The notes under the pieces were generated by a model. It ran no database searches and was not told the DNA's origin. It saw only the letters and a list, made by a program, of their open reading frames with translations. The translations under genes were made by a program, and so were the position numbers. Shown piece after piece: positions 1 through 7,601 of a stretch of DNA of 31,369 bases (within the stretch, counting starts at the first letter, position 1; each line of letters opens with the position of its first letter). This DNA comes from Pseudomonadota bacterium (GTDB lineage Bacteria; Pseudomonadota; Alphaproteobacteria; Sphingomonadales; Sphingomonadaceae), in assembly GCA_023416515.1 (NCBI GenBank), contig JAEZHP010000006.1:1-31369 (forward strand), written 5' to 3'.

Positions 1-569
1 TAATTGATCAGGAAGCGGCGGTGGGGGAGGGTATGCTGGGCCTCGGCGCCGCGGTTGGTCGGCCAATCGCGCATTTGCGGCGGCGCGACCCGGGCCTCGG
101 CCCGCCAGCCCGGGCGGGCGTAGCGCCACACCTCATTGCGATTCTCGAAGGCGAGCCAGGCGTGGCCGCCCGAGACGAACATCGACTCCGTGTCGCGGTC
201 CTGCTTGCGGGTCGGCGAGCCCGGGCCGGCCGGCAAGGGAAGGATGCCGACTTGGGGCGGTCCACGCCCGGGCACCGCGAAGTCGAAAAGAATTCCCGAA
301 TCGCTGATCGCGGTCACCCGCTCGCCCTCGACGGCCATCGCCGAAATGCCGCCGAAACGACGGTCGTCGCTGGTCAGCTCCCAGCCGGCCAGGAAGGTCA
401 GTGCGCCGATTTGCCTCTGGGTCGAATCGTCCTCGTTGAGAAGAACCGGAGCCGCCCGAAGGGCCGCCTTCGCCGGACCGGCTGGCGGCTGCTCGGGCCC
501 CGGCTCGATCGGGGTCGCTAGCAGGCCGAAGGCCAGCAATGCCGCGGCGGCCCTTCTCCAGCGCGGCAC
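1..569 (-). CDS. Esterase-like activity of phytase family protein (partial, 3' end outside window)
   Basis: An open frame runs from a GTG at 569 to the left edge (about 189 residues, no stop). I translated it directly. It starts 7 bases after the cobT stop, on the same strand, so it is probably co-transcribed with cobT. The N-terminus (PRWRRAAAALLAFGLLA) looks like a signal peptide, which predicts an exported protein. Residues about 75-100 contain FGGISAMAVEGERVTAISDS, and further on there is DTESMFV followed by WLAFENRNEVWRY. Both match the pattern of the beta-propeller 'esterase-like activity of phytase' family (Pfam PF13449), where a first blade has G-[FLI]-S-[GA] and a later one has D-[AT]-E and a W-x-x-F-E-x-x motif. 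Substrate is unknown. The family call is good; the exact start is less sure because no strong Shine-Dalgarno is visible. Confidence 0.75.
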   Translation of the reverse strand, partial: MPRWRRAAAALLAFGLLATPIEPGPEQPPAGPAKAALRAAPVLLNEDDSTQRQIGALTFLAGWELTSDDRRFGGISAMAVEGERVTAISDSGILFDFAVPGRGPPQVGILPLPAGPGSPTRKQDRDTESMFVSGGHAWLAFENRNEVWRYARPGWRAEARVAPPQMRDWPTNRGAEAQHTLPHRRFLIN

Positions 570-576
570 GGCCGCG

Positions 577-2406
577 TCAGGCCGCGTCGAACAGGGAGGC
601 GAGCTGCTCGACCATGGTCCCGCCCAATTGCTCGGCGTCCATGATGGTGACCGCGCGGCTGTAATAGCGCGTCACGTCGTGGCCGATGCCGATGGCGACC
701 AGCTCGACCGGCGAGCGCTGCTCGATCCACGCGATGACCTGGCGCAAATGCCGTTCGAGATAAGTGCCGCTGTTCACCGAGAGGGTCGAATCGTCGACGG
801 GGGCGCCGTCGGAGATGACCATCAGGATCCGCCGCTCCTCCGGCCGCCCGATCAGGCGGCTGTGCGCCCACAGCAGGGCCTCGCCGTCGATATTCTCCTT
901 GAGAAGCCCCTCGCGCATCATCAGGCCGAGGCTCTTGCGGGCGCGGCGCCATGGCTCGTCGGCCTGCTTGTAGACGATGTGGCGTAGGTCGTTGAGGCGG
1001 CCGGGGTGGGGAGGACGCCCCTCGGTCAGCCAGGTCTCGCGCGCCTGGCCGCCCTTCCATGCGCGCGTGGTGAAGCCGAGTATCTCGGTCTTTACCCCGC
1101 AGCGCTCGAGCGTCCGGGCGAGGATGTCCGCGCTGATCGCGGCAATCGAGATCGGCCGGCCGCGCATCGACCCACTGTTGTCGAGAAGCAGAGTGACGAC
1201 GGTGTCCTTGAACTCGGTATCCTTCTCGACCTTGTAGGACAGCGATTGCATCGGGTTGACGATGACCCGGGCGAGGCGGGCGGCGTCGAGTAAGCCCTCT
1301 TCCTGGTCGAAATCCCACGAACGGGACTGCTGCGCCATCAGCCGGCGCTGGAGGCGGTTGGCGAGCTTGGTGACGGCGCCCTGGAGATGGACGAGCTGCT
1401 GGTCGAGATAGGACCTGAGGCGCCCAAGCTCCTCCTCGTCGCACAGGTCGCCGGCGCTCACCACCTCGTCGAAACGCGTGGTGTAGACCTTGTAGTCGAA
1501 GCTGGGCGGGAGATCGGACAGCGGCCGGTTGGGCCGCACCGGCATGACTCCGGCGTCGGCTTCCTTGCCGAAGGACTCGCCGTCGTCGCCGAGGTCGTCC
1601 TCGGGCTGATAGTCCTCCTCGCTCTCGCCTTCACTCTGCTCCTGCTGGCCTCGGATCTCGGCCTGGCCCTCGCCTTCGCCCTCGTCCTTGTCGCCTTCAT
1701 CCTCGTCGGACTGGTCGCCGGTCTCGCCGCCCTCATCCTCGTCGCCGCCTTCCGTCTCGTCGGCATTGGGCGGAGCGCTCTCGGTCAGCTCGAGTTCGCG
1801 AAGCACCTTGCCCATCAGGTCGGCGAACGCGCTCTGGTCGTCGAGGGTTAGGACAAGGGCATCGAGATCGGCGCCCGCTTTCTCCTCGATCCATTCAGCG
1901 ACAAGATCGAGCCCCGCCTTGGCCGCGGGCGGCGGCGCGTCGCCGGTCAGCCGCTCGCGGATGAGCAGGCCGACTGCGGTCGACAGCGGCACCTCCTCCC
2001 GGGTGCGCGCCCGGACGAGCGGATCGGTGCGGAGCCTCATCTCGGCGAGGCCGGCAAGATTGGCTCGAACCCCTTCCATCGCGCGGGCGCCGAGCGCCTC
2101 GACCCGGGCCTGCTCGGCAGCGTCGAACACCGCGCGGGCGATGTCGTCCGCCGGCTGGCCGCGCGCGTGGAGACGGGGATTGTGGTGCTTGAGCTTGAGC
2201 GCCGCGGCGTCGGCAAAACCGCGCGCCTCGGCGATGTCGCGGGCGCTGAGCGTTCGCCCCGGCATCGGCGCCTTGATCGACTTGCCCTGAGCGCTCGGAA
2301 GGTCGCTGGTGAAGCTAACCTCGGCCTCCGCGTCCTCGGCCAGCGCCCGAGCCGCGCTGGCCAGCGCGTGCCGGAAAGTCTCGACCGGATTGTCCTTGTC
2401 GGCCAC
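577..2406 (-). CDS. cobT: Cobaltochelatase subunit CobT-like VWA protein
   Basis: A 609-residue protein starting at GTG, 10 bp after the cobS stop, so the two form an operon. The N-terminal half (about 1-205) is the CobT-specific helical region. Residues about 207-285 are extremely acidic (runs of D, E and G), a typical CobT linker. The C-terminal von Willebrand A domain carries the MIDAS motif DNSGSM at 409-414 and a later conserved FTTRAWKGG. In aerobic cobalamin synthesis CobT and the AAA+ protein CobS form a chaperone-like complex that works with CobN to insert cobalt into hydrogenobyrinic acid a,c-diamide. No cobN or other cob gene is visible here, and in alphaproteobacteria cobST often occurs apart from cobN, so its true metal or client is an open question. 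Cytoplasmic. Confidence 0.93.
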   Translation of the reverse strand: MADKDNPVETFRHALASAARALAEDAEAEVSFTSDLPSAQGKSIKAPMPGRTLSARDIAEARGFADAAALKLKHHNPRLHARGQPADDIARAVFDAAEQARVEALGARAMEGVRANLAGLAEMRLRTDPLVRARTREEVPLSTAVGLLIRERLTGDAPPPAAKAGLDLVAEWIEEKAGADLDALVLTLDDQSAFADLMGKVLRELELTESAPPNADETEGGDEDEGGETGDQSDEDEGDKDEGEGEGQAEIRGQQEQSEGESEEDYQPEDDLGDDGESFGKEADAGVMPVRPNRPLSDLPPSFDYKVYTTRFDEVVSAGDLCDEEELGRLRSYLDQQLVHLQGAVTKLANRLQRRLMAQQSRSWDFDQEEGLLDAARLARVIVNPMQSLSYKVEKDTEFKDTVVTLLLDNSGSMRGRPISIAAISADILARTLERCGVKTEILGFTTRAWKGGQARETWLTEGRPPHPGRLNDLRHIVYKQADEPWRRARKSLGLMMREGLLKENIDGEALLWAHSRLIGRPEERRILMVISDGAPVDDSTLSVNSGTYLERHLRQVIAWIEQRSPVELVAIGIGHDVTRYYSRAVTIMDAEQLGGTMVEQLASLFDAA

Positions 2407-2416
2407 CGCCTCTGCG

Positions 2417-3433
2417 TCAGCCCTTCGCGCCGCTCGCGACGCTGTCCGGAAGGTCCTTGCCGAACACGCGTTGGTAATATTCGGCGACCACGGGCCGCTC
2501 GGCCTCGTCGCACTTGTTCAAGAAAGTGAGGCGGAAGGCGAAGCCGACGTCGTTGAAGATGAGCGCGTTCTGGGCCCAGCTGATCACCGTTCGCGGGCTC
2601 ATCACGGTTGAGATGTCGCCGTTCATGAAACCCTGGCGGGTGAGGCTGGCGACCTTGATCATCCGCTCGACCTCCTGGCGGCCGCCCTCGTGATCATACT
2701 CGCCCGACTTGGCGAGGACGATGCGCGCCTCCGTCTCGGCAGGGAGATAATTGAGGGTCACGACGATGTTCCAGCGGTCCATCTGGCCCTGATTGATCTG
2801 CTGGGTGCCGTGATAGAGGCCGGTCGTGTCGCCGAGGCCGATCGTGTTGGTCGTCGCGAACATCCGGAACCAGGGGTTCGGGCGGATCACGCGGTTCTGG
2901 TCGAGCAAGGTCAGCTTGCCCTCGGCCTCGAGGACGCGCTGGATCACGAACATCACGTCCGGCCGGCCCGCGTCATATTCATCGAAGACGAGCGCGGTGG
3001 GGGTCTGCAGCGCCCAGGGCAGTAGGCCCTCGCGGAACTCGGTGACCTGTTGACCGTCGCGAAGGACGATGGCGTCGCGGCCGATCAGATCGATGCGGCT
3101 GACGTGAGCGTCGAGGTTGATACGGATAAGCGGCCAGTTAAGGCGCGCCGCCACCTGCTCGATATGGGTCGACTTGCCGGTGCCATGATAGCCCTGGACC
3201 ATCACCCGGCGGTTCTTCGAGAAGCCGGCACAGATGGCGAGCGTCGTATCGGGGTCGAAGACATAGGCCGGATCGAGGTCCGGCACGCGCTCGTCGGCCT
3301 CCGAGAAAGCCGGGACCTCGAGATCGCTGTCGATGCCAAACAGCTCGCGCACCTTCACCACCCGGTCGGGCTGCTCCAATACCGTGGAGGCGCGGCTGTC
3401 TGGATTGACGTTCGGGATATCGACCATGGTCAT
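2417..3433 (-). CDS. cobS: Cobaltochelatase subunit CobS-like AAA+ ATPase
   Basis: A 338-residue MoxR-type AAA+ ATPase. The Walker A motif GYHGTGKST is at about 81-89 and Walker B ALVFDEYD at about 147-154, followed by a sensor-1 region FATTNTIGLGDTTGLYHGT. The N-terminus has the CobS-like pattern KVRELFGIDSDLEVPAF. CobS hydrolyses ATP to drive metal insertion together with the VWA partner CobT encoded immediately downstream. The ATG at 3433 is preceded by AAGAG; a second in-frame ATG two codons on is also possible. It lies 56 bp after the HxlR-type regulator on the same strand, so read-through from that gene is possible. Length agrees with the family (about 330 aa). Confidence 0.94.
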   Translation of the reverse strand: MTMVDIPNVNPDSRASTVLEQPDRVVKVRELFGIDSDLEVPAFSEADERVPDLDPAYVFDPDTTLAICAGFSKNRRVMVQGYHGTGKSTHIEQVAARLNWPLIRINLDAHVSRIDLIGRDAIVLRDGQQVTEFREGLLPWALQTPTALVFDEYDAGRPDVMFVIQRVLEAEGKLTLLDQNRVIRPNPWFRMFATTNTIGLGDTTGLYHGTQQINQGQMDRWNIVVTLNYLPAETEARIVLAKSGEYDHEGGRQEVERMIKVASLTRQGFMNGDISTVMSPRTVISWAQNALIFNDVGFAFRLTFLNKCDEAERPVVAEYYQRVFGKDLPDSVASGAKG

Positions 3434-3489
3434 CTCTTGGATCGCGGTAGGGCTGGCTGCCTAAAGCCTCACCCGCAGGCTAGCAACGC

Positions 3490-4194
3490 TCAAGAGATGC
3501 TTATCGATGCGGGCTCGGGCAAGGGAAAGCAGGCGGGGAGCCGGGACACGAGGCTGCGGTCGCCCTCGATCCGGAGGTCGCCGGACGCGATCGCGGCATC
3601 GAGCGTGCGACCGGCATAGATGACGCTGGCGATGGCGCTCGGGCTGCCGGTCAGCACTGCGTCGGGCGAGGCGATGTCGCCTCGGCCGATGTCGACCACG
3701 CCCTTCTCGCGCGTCCAGAAATAGCTCTCCTCACCCATCCTCAGCTGCACTCGACCCGCGAGATCGCCCGCGGCATCGGCGTTGAACATGGTGCGCAGCG
3801 ACAGCATCAGCGACACCGGGCTGAACGGCCGGGTGGGGTCGTGGCGTGGGCTGCGCACCGCCCAGCGGCCGAGCGCCTGGAAGATCGGCGCCGCCTCATA
3901 GCCCCAGGGGGTGAGCTCATAGACCTGCACGGACGCGGGCGGCGGAAGCTTGCGGCGGGCGAGGATGCCGGCCTCCTCTAGCCCTTCCAGCCGCTGGGTC
4001 AGCACGTTGGCGCTGATTCCGTTGAGGCTTCGTTTGAGGTCGCCGAAGCGGCGGGGGCCCATCAGCAATTCGCGGATCACCGGCATCGCCCAGCGCTCGC
4101 CGATCAGGTCCATTCCGTGCGCCGCGGCGCAGGCATCGTCGTAGCGCCTCTTGTCGGACGTTTCGGCTCGGCTGGTCGCCTTTTCAAACTCCAT
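3490..4194 (-). CDS. HxlR-family winged-helix regulator with SCP2-like C-terminal domain
   Basis: A 234-residue protein. Residues about 18-115 are an HxlR-type winged helix (DLIGERWAMPVIRELLMGPRRF, then LNGISANVLTQRLEGLEEAGI), with the family's characteristic cysteine shortly before it (DACAAAHG). HxlR proteins are normally about 110-130 residues; the extra 110 residues here resemble the SCP2 sterol-carrier fold seen in a subgroup of HxlR regulators (MGEESYFWTREKGVVDIGRGDIASPDAVLTGSP...IASGDLRIEGD), and could bind a hydrophobic effector. The gene is divergent from the VOC gene at 4271 and the 76-bp gap carries palindromic half-sites touching its own start codon, so autoregulation and control of the divergent operon are likely. 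No clear Shine-Dalgarno precedes the ATG. Confidence 0.88.
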   Translation of the reverse strand: MEFEKATSRAETSDKRRYDDACAAAHGMDLIGERWAMPVIRELLMGPRRFGDLKRSLNGISANVLTQRLEGLEEAGILARRKLPPPASVQVYELTPWGYEAAPIFQALGRWAVRSPRHDPTRPFSPVSLMLSLRTMFNADAAGDLAGRVQLRMGEESYFWTREKGVVDIGRGDIASPDAVLTGSPSAIASVIYAGRTLDAAIASGDLRIEGDRSLVSRLPACFPLPEPASISIS

Positions 4195-4221
4195 AGTTGC
4201 TTTTTGTAACTACGAAGTTCA
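4195..4221. promoter_or_regulatory. Candidate HxlR operator, three related half-sites
   Basis: AGTTGC (4195-4200), a 5-T spacer, then GTAACT (4206-4211) form an inverted repeat directly abutting the regulator's ATG. A third half-site AGTTCAC (about 4216-4222) forms a second, looser inverted repeat with GTAACT. HxlR-type dimers bind short palindromes of this size in divergent promoters. The position would let the regulator block its own transcription or translation start and affect the divergent VOC operon. This is inferred from symmetry and position only. Confidence 0.5.
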
Positions 4222-4270
4222 CAAACCGCAAGTGCCGAGTCGCTGACTTGGATCAAGCGGGAGCAACCAA

Positions 4271-4735
4271 ATGAGCCGGATGATCTTCGTGAACCTGCCC
4301 GTAACCGACCTCAAAAGGTCGATGGCCTTCTACGAGGCGGTGGGTGCGACCAACGAGCCGAAGTTCAGCAACGACGCCGCGGCGATGATGCGCTTCAGCG
4401 ACGAAGTGAACGTCATGCTCCTCACCCACGATTTCTGGCGGACCTTCACGAGCAAGGACATTCCGGACGCGCACAAGAGCGCGCAAGTACTGCTGTGCCT
4501 GTCCTGCGAGAGCCCTGCGGCGGTCGATGCTCAGGTTGAGGCCGCCGGCGGCGCGGGCGGAGTCACCGATCCGACGCCGAAGCAGGACATGGGCGGGATG
4601 ATGTACGGCCGCAGCTTCGAGGACCCCGACGGCCACATCTGGGAAGTGATGTGGATGGACTCGGGCGCTGCCGAGCAGGGCGCCAGCGCCTTCGAGGAGG
4701 GCCATCCGCAGCCGCAGCCGCAACCGGCCGCCTGA
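4271..4735 (+). CDS. VOC-family (glyoxalase/bleomycin-resistance fold) protein
   Basis: A 154-residue single-polypeptide VOC protein. It has the paired beta-alpha-beta-beta-beta pattern: IFVNLPVTDLKRSMAFYEAVGA near the N-terminus and FEDPDGHIWEVMWMD near the C-terminus, the latter typical of lactoylglutathione-lyase-like members. GGGAG lies about 8 bases upstream of the ATG. The C-terminal tail ends in a short PQPQPQP run with no obvious role. VOC enzymes use a metal to act on glutathione adducts, epoxides or catechols, or simply bind drugs; the specific substrate cannot be read here. First gene of a six-gene plus-strand run divergent from the HxlR-type regulator. Confidence 0.88.
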   Translation: MSRMIFVNLPVTDLKRSMAFYEAVGATNEPKFSNDAAAMMRFSDEVNVMLLTHDFWRTFTSKDIPDAHKSAQVLLCLSCESPAAVDAQVEAAGGAGGVTDPTPKQDMGGMMYGRSFEDPDGHIWEVMWMDSGAAEQGASAFEEGHPQPQPQPAA

Positions 4736-4761
4736 AGCTGACCGATCGAGGGAGACGATCA

Positions 4762-5256
4762 ATGACCAAGCTCACCACCTGCCTGTGGTCGAACTACACC
4801 GCCGAGGAACAGGCCGAGTTTTACACAAGCCTTCTGCCCGACAGCCGGATCACGCGGGTGCAGCGAACACCTGCCGACACTCCGTCGCAAAAGGCGGGCG
4901 ACGTCATCGTCGTGGAGATGGAGCTGATGGGCGAGAAGTTCATCCTTCTGAACGGCGGGCCGATGTTCACGCACAGCGAGGCGGTCAGCTTCGTCATCCC
5001 AACCAAGGACCAGGAAGAGACCGACCGCTACTGGAACGCGATCGTCGACAATGGCGGCGAGGAGAGCATGTGCGGCTGGTGCAAGGATAAGTGGGGAGTG
5101 AGCTGGCAGGTGACTCCGACGCGGCTGATCGAGCTCAACTTCAACAATCCCGACCCGGCCAGCGCCAAGCGCGCGATGGAGGCGATGATGACGATGAAGA
5201 AGATCGACATCGCCACGATCGAGCGCGCCGCCGCCGGAGAGCCGGTCAGCGCCTGA
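4762..5256 (+). CDS. PhnB-like / 3-demethylubiquinone-9 methyltransferase-domain VOC protein
   Basis: A 164-residue protein beginning MTKLTTCLWSNYTAEEQAEF, with a GGGAGA ribosome site 6 bases before the ATG. FILLNGGPMFTHSEAVSFVI and GWCKDKWGVSWQVTP are signatures of the PF06983 (3-dmu-9_3-mt) branch of the VOC superfamily, named after a mislabelled methyltransferase. Members are usually dimers of unknown substrate, often near HxlR or GST genes. It is 26 bp after the preceding VOC gene. The name should not be read as evidence for ubiquinone methylation: there is no SAM-binding motif. Confidence 0.88.
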   Translation: MTKLTTCLWSNYTAEEQAEFYTSLLPDSRITRVQRTPADTPSQKAGDVIVVEMELMGEKFILLNGGPMFTHSEAVSFVIPTKDQEETDRYWNAIVDNGGEESMCGWCKDKWGVSWQVTPTRLIELNFNNPDPASAKRAMEAMMTMKKIDIATIERAAAGEPVSA

Positions 5257-5339
5257 TTGAGGCGCTTTGTCGAGATGCCGTTGCGGGCAACCCCTTGATC
5301 GGGAATCCCGGCGACGGCCTGCTTGAGGGAGAGCAAGCC
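5257..5339 (+). promoter_or_regulatory. 83-bp gap with three short inverted repeats before the GST gene
   Basis: The largest gap inside the VOC/GST run. It holds GTTGC-GG-GCAAC (5280-5291), CGGGA-A-TCCCG (5300-5310) and GCTTG-(AGGGAGAG)-CAAGC (5321-5338). The last puts the ribosome site of the GST gene in the hairpin loop. Possible roles are an internal regulator site, an mRNA processing point or control of GST translation. No T-run follows, so an intrinsic terminator is unlikely. Confidence 0.35.
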
Positions 5340-6014
5340 ATGCCCGTCGACCCCAATGCCACCGTTCGAATCAGCGCGTTCAACTGGGTGCCCGATTTCG
5401 CCCGCGGCCAAGTCCGCGACCTTAGAGTTCGCTGGGCGCTGGAGGAGGCCGGTATACCCTATCGCGTGCGCAAGCTCGACGCGGTGGCCGAGCGCCCGTC
5501 GGACTATTTCGCAGAGCAGCCCTGGGGCCAGGTGCCGAGCTACCGCGACCAGGACGTTCAACTGTTCGAATCGGGAGCGATCGTGCTTCACATCGGCGAG
5601 AAGAGCGACGCGCTCCTCCCCGAGGATCCCGAGGGCCGCGCCCGCGCCACCGCCTGGCTGATCGCGGCGCTCAACAGCGTCGAGCCGCCGATCCTCCAGC
5701 TCGCGCTTCTCGACCTGTTCTGGAAGGACGAGCCCTGGGTGAAGGAAGCCCGGCCGAACGTCGTCGCCTTCGTCGAGAAGCGCCTCGACCGGCTGGTGGA
5801 CTGGCTCGGCGACAAGGAATGGCTCGAGGACCGATTCACCGCAGGCGACCTGATGATGGTCACCGTGCTTCGCGCACTGGATCACACCGAGCTCGTGGCG
5901 AAGCGGCCGGCGCTCGCCGCCTACAAGGATCGCGGAATGGCGCGGCCGGCGTTCAAGGCGGCGCTCGCGGCGCAGCTCGCCGACTTCGAGGAGCGGCAAC
6001 CCGCGATGGCGTGA
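5340..6014 (+). CDS. Glutathione S-transferase family protein
   Basis: A 224-residue protein with the two-domain GST layout. The N-terminal thioredoxin-like half (about 8-85) contains LRVRWALEEAGIPYRV, the cis-proline segment WGQVPSY and the glutathione gamma-Glu contact LFESGAIVLHI. The C-terminal helical half includes FTAGDLMMVTVLRALDH, the N-capping box/hydrophobic staple of GSTs. I chose the ATG at 5340 because GAGGGAGAG lies just upstream and the fold begins soon after. It probably conjugates or isomerises an electrophile together with the VOC enzymes flanking it. No obvious catalytic Cys, so a Ser/Tyr-type or binding-only role remains possible. Confidence 0.92.
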   Translation: MPVDPNATVRISAFNWVPDFARGQVRDLRVRWALEEAGIPYRVRKLDAVAERPSDYFAEQPWGQVPSYRDQDVQLFESGAIVLHIGEKSDALLPEDPEGRARATAWLIAALNSVEPPILQLALLDLFWKDEPWVKEARPNVVAFVEKRLDRLVDWLGDKEWLEDRFTAGDLMMVTVLRALDHTELVAKRPALAAYKDRGMARPAFKAALAAQLADFEERQPAMA

Positions 6015-6049
6015 GCCGCGGCAAGCAGGATCAGAGAGGGAGAAAGTCG

Positions 6050-6781
6050 ATGACCTATGTGGAAGGCTTCGTGGTGGCCGTCCCCACCGCCAACAAGGAC
6101 CAGTATCTCGAACATGCCAGCGGCGCGGCGCCGCTGTTCCGCGAGTTCGGGGCCACCCGAATGGTCGAGAGCTGGGCGGACGACGTGCCCGACGGCAAGG
6201 TCACCGACTTCAGGAAGGCGGTCCAGGCCAAGGACGACGAGAGCGTGGTCTTCTCCTGGTTCGAATATCCGGATCGCGCCGCGCGCGACGCAGCCAACGC
6301 CAAGATGATGAGCGACCCGCGCATGGAGCAGATGGGCGCCGAGATGCCCTTCGACGGCAAGCGAATGATCATGGGCGGCTTCGAGCCTCTGCTCGACGAA
6401 GGCACGCCCGGCCGCGGCGGCTATACCGACGGCTTCATCCTGCCGGTGCCGCAGGAGAAGAAGGAAGCCTATCGCGAGATGGCCCGCAAGGCCGCGGCCG
6501 TGTTCCAGGAATATGGCGCCACTCGGGTGGTCGAGGCCTGGGGGGACGATGTCCCCGACGGCAAGGTCACCGACTACAAGCGGGCGGTGCAGGCCAAGGA
6601 CGGTGAGAATGTCGTCTATTCCTTCATCGAATGGCCGTCGCGGCAGGCCCGCGACGAGGCATGGGCCAAGGTCATGGCCGACCCGCGCATGCAGCCCACC
6701 GAGGAGCACAAGAACGTGTTCGACGGCCAGCGCATGTTCTGGGGCGGCTTCGAGCCGATCGTCGACACCGCCAAGAGCTGA
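6050..6781 (+). CDS. Tandem DUF1428 fusion protein
   Basis: A 243-residue protein made of two copies of a DUF1428 domain, about residues 1-118 and 122-243. Each copy has the order Y-x-x-GF-hhh-VP, GATR-h-VE-x-W, DDVPDGKVTD, AVQAKD, DPRM, FDG-x-RM, GGFEP. The blocks DDVPDGKVTD and AVQAKD are identical in both copies, and roughly half of all aligned positions match. Family members are normally single domains of about 120 residues that adopt a ferredoxin-like dimeric fold of unknown function, so this fusion likely makes an intramolecular dimer. A GAGAGGGAGAA ribosome site precedes the ATG. Its place in the run suggests a small-molecule role. Function unknown. Confidence 0.87.
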   Translation: MTYVEGFVVAVPTANKDQYLEHASGAAPLFREFGATRMVESWADDVPDGKVTDFRKAVQAKDDESVVFSWFEYPDRAARDAANAKMMSDPRMEQMGAEMPFDGKRMIMGGFEPLLDEGTPGRGGYTDGFILPVPQEKKEAYREMARKAAAVFQEYGATRVVEAWGDDVPDGKVTDYKRAVQAKDGENVVYSFIEWPSRQARDEAWAKVMADPRMQPTEEHKNVFDGQRMFWGGFEPIVDTAKS

Positions 6782-6794
6782 AGGGAAGACGAAC

Positions 6795-7598
6795 ATGGCG
6801 AACCCGCCCGGCAGCTTCATCTGGTACGAGCTGCTCACCTCCGACCTCGACGCCGCGCGCCGCTTCTATGAGGCGGTGGTTGGCGTGAAGATCCCGGTCG
6901 AGGCGACGCCGGGCGGGATGGACTATCGGATGATCGGGACTCCCGGCGGCGAGACCGTCGGGGGAGCGATGCAGCTCACGCCGCAGATGGCGGAGGGCGG
7001 CGCGAAGCCGGGCTGGTTCGGCTATGTCGGGGTGGACGACGTCGATGCGAGCGTTGCGAGGATCGCGGCGGCGGGCGGCCAGGTGCTGATGCCGCCGTCG
7101 GACATTCCGCAGGCCGGCCGGATCGCCATGGTCGCCGACCCGCAGGGCGCGCCCTTCTATGTGATGCGCCCAACCCCGCCGCCCGGCGCCGAGGGCATGG
7201 AAAGCTGCGTCTTCCATCCCGACAAACACGGCCATGTCTCTTGGAACGAGCTTCACGCCCGCGACCAGGGATCGGCGTGGGATTTCTACGCCGGGCAGCT
7301 CGGCTGGGAGAAGAGCGTGGCCATGGATATGGGCGCGATGGGGACCTACCAGATCTTCAAGGTCGGCGGCACCGAGCGCGACATCGGGGCGATGATGACC
7401 AGCCCCAATTTCCCTCGGCCGATGTGGCTGTTCTACTTCAACGTGCCGAACGTCGACGCGGCGCTCGAGGCCATCGAGGCGAGTGGCGGCTCCGTGCTTT
7501 ACGGCCCGGGAGTGGTTCCGGGCGGGAGCTTCATCGTCCAGGCCACCGATCCGCAAGGTGCGCTGTTCGCGGTCGTTGGGCCGCGCAAGGGGAACTGA
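6795..7598 (+). CDS. Two-domain VOC-family protein
   Basis: A 267-residue protein with two VOC modules, about 1-128 and 137-267. Module one opens GSFIWYELLTSDLDAARRFYE and ends ADPQGAPFYVMRP; module two opens GHVSWNELHARDQGSAWDFY and ends TDPQGALFAVVGP. This layout is common in actinobacterial and alphaproteobacterial VOC proteins annotated as hydroxylases or glyoxalases, but no substrate is established from sequence. AAGGGAAG lies 6 bases before the ATG, and the gene follows the DUF1428 gene by 13 bp. Like its neighbour it is an internally duplicated small fold. Confidence 0.9.
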   Translation: MANPPGSFIWYELLTSDLDAARRFYEAVVGVKIPVEATPGGMDYRMIGTPGGETVGGAMQLTPQMAEGGAKPGWFGYVGVDDVDASVARIAAAGGQVLMPPSDIPQAGRIAMVADPQGAPFYVMRPTPPPGAEGMESCVFHPDKHGHVSWNELHARDQGSAWDFYAGQLGWEKSVAMDMGAMGTYQIFKVGGTERDIGAMMTSPNFPRPMWLFYFNVPNVDAALEAIEASGGSVLYGPGVVPGGSFIVQATDPQGALFAVVGPRKGN

Positions 7599-7601
7599 GA
7601 C

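Noticed and set aside
4762..5256. Ubiquinone methyltransferase (ubiG-like) role for the PhnB-like gene
   Set aside because: No SAM-binding motif; the family name is a historical mislabel of a VOC-fold protein.
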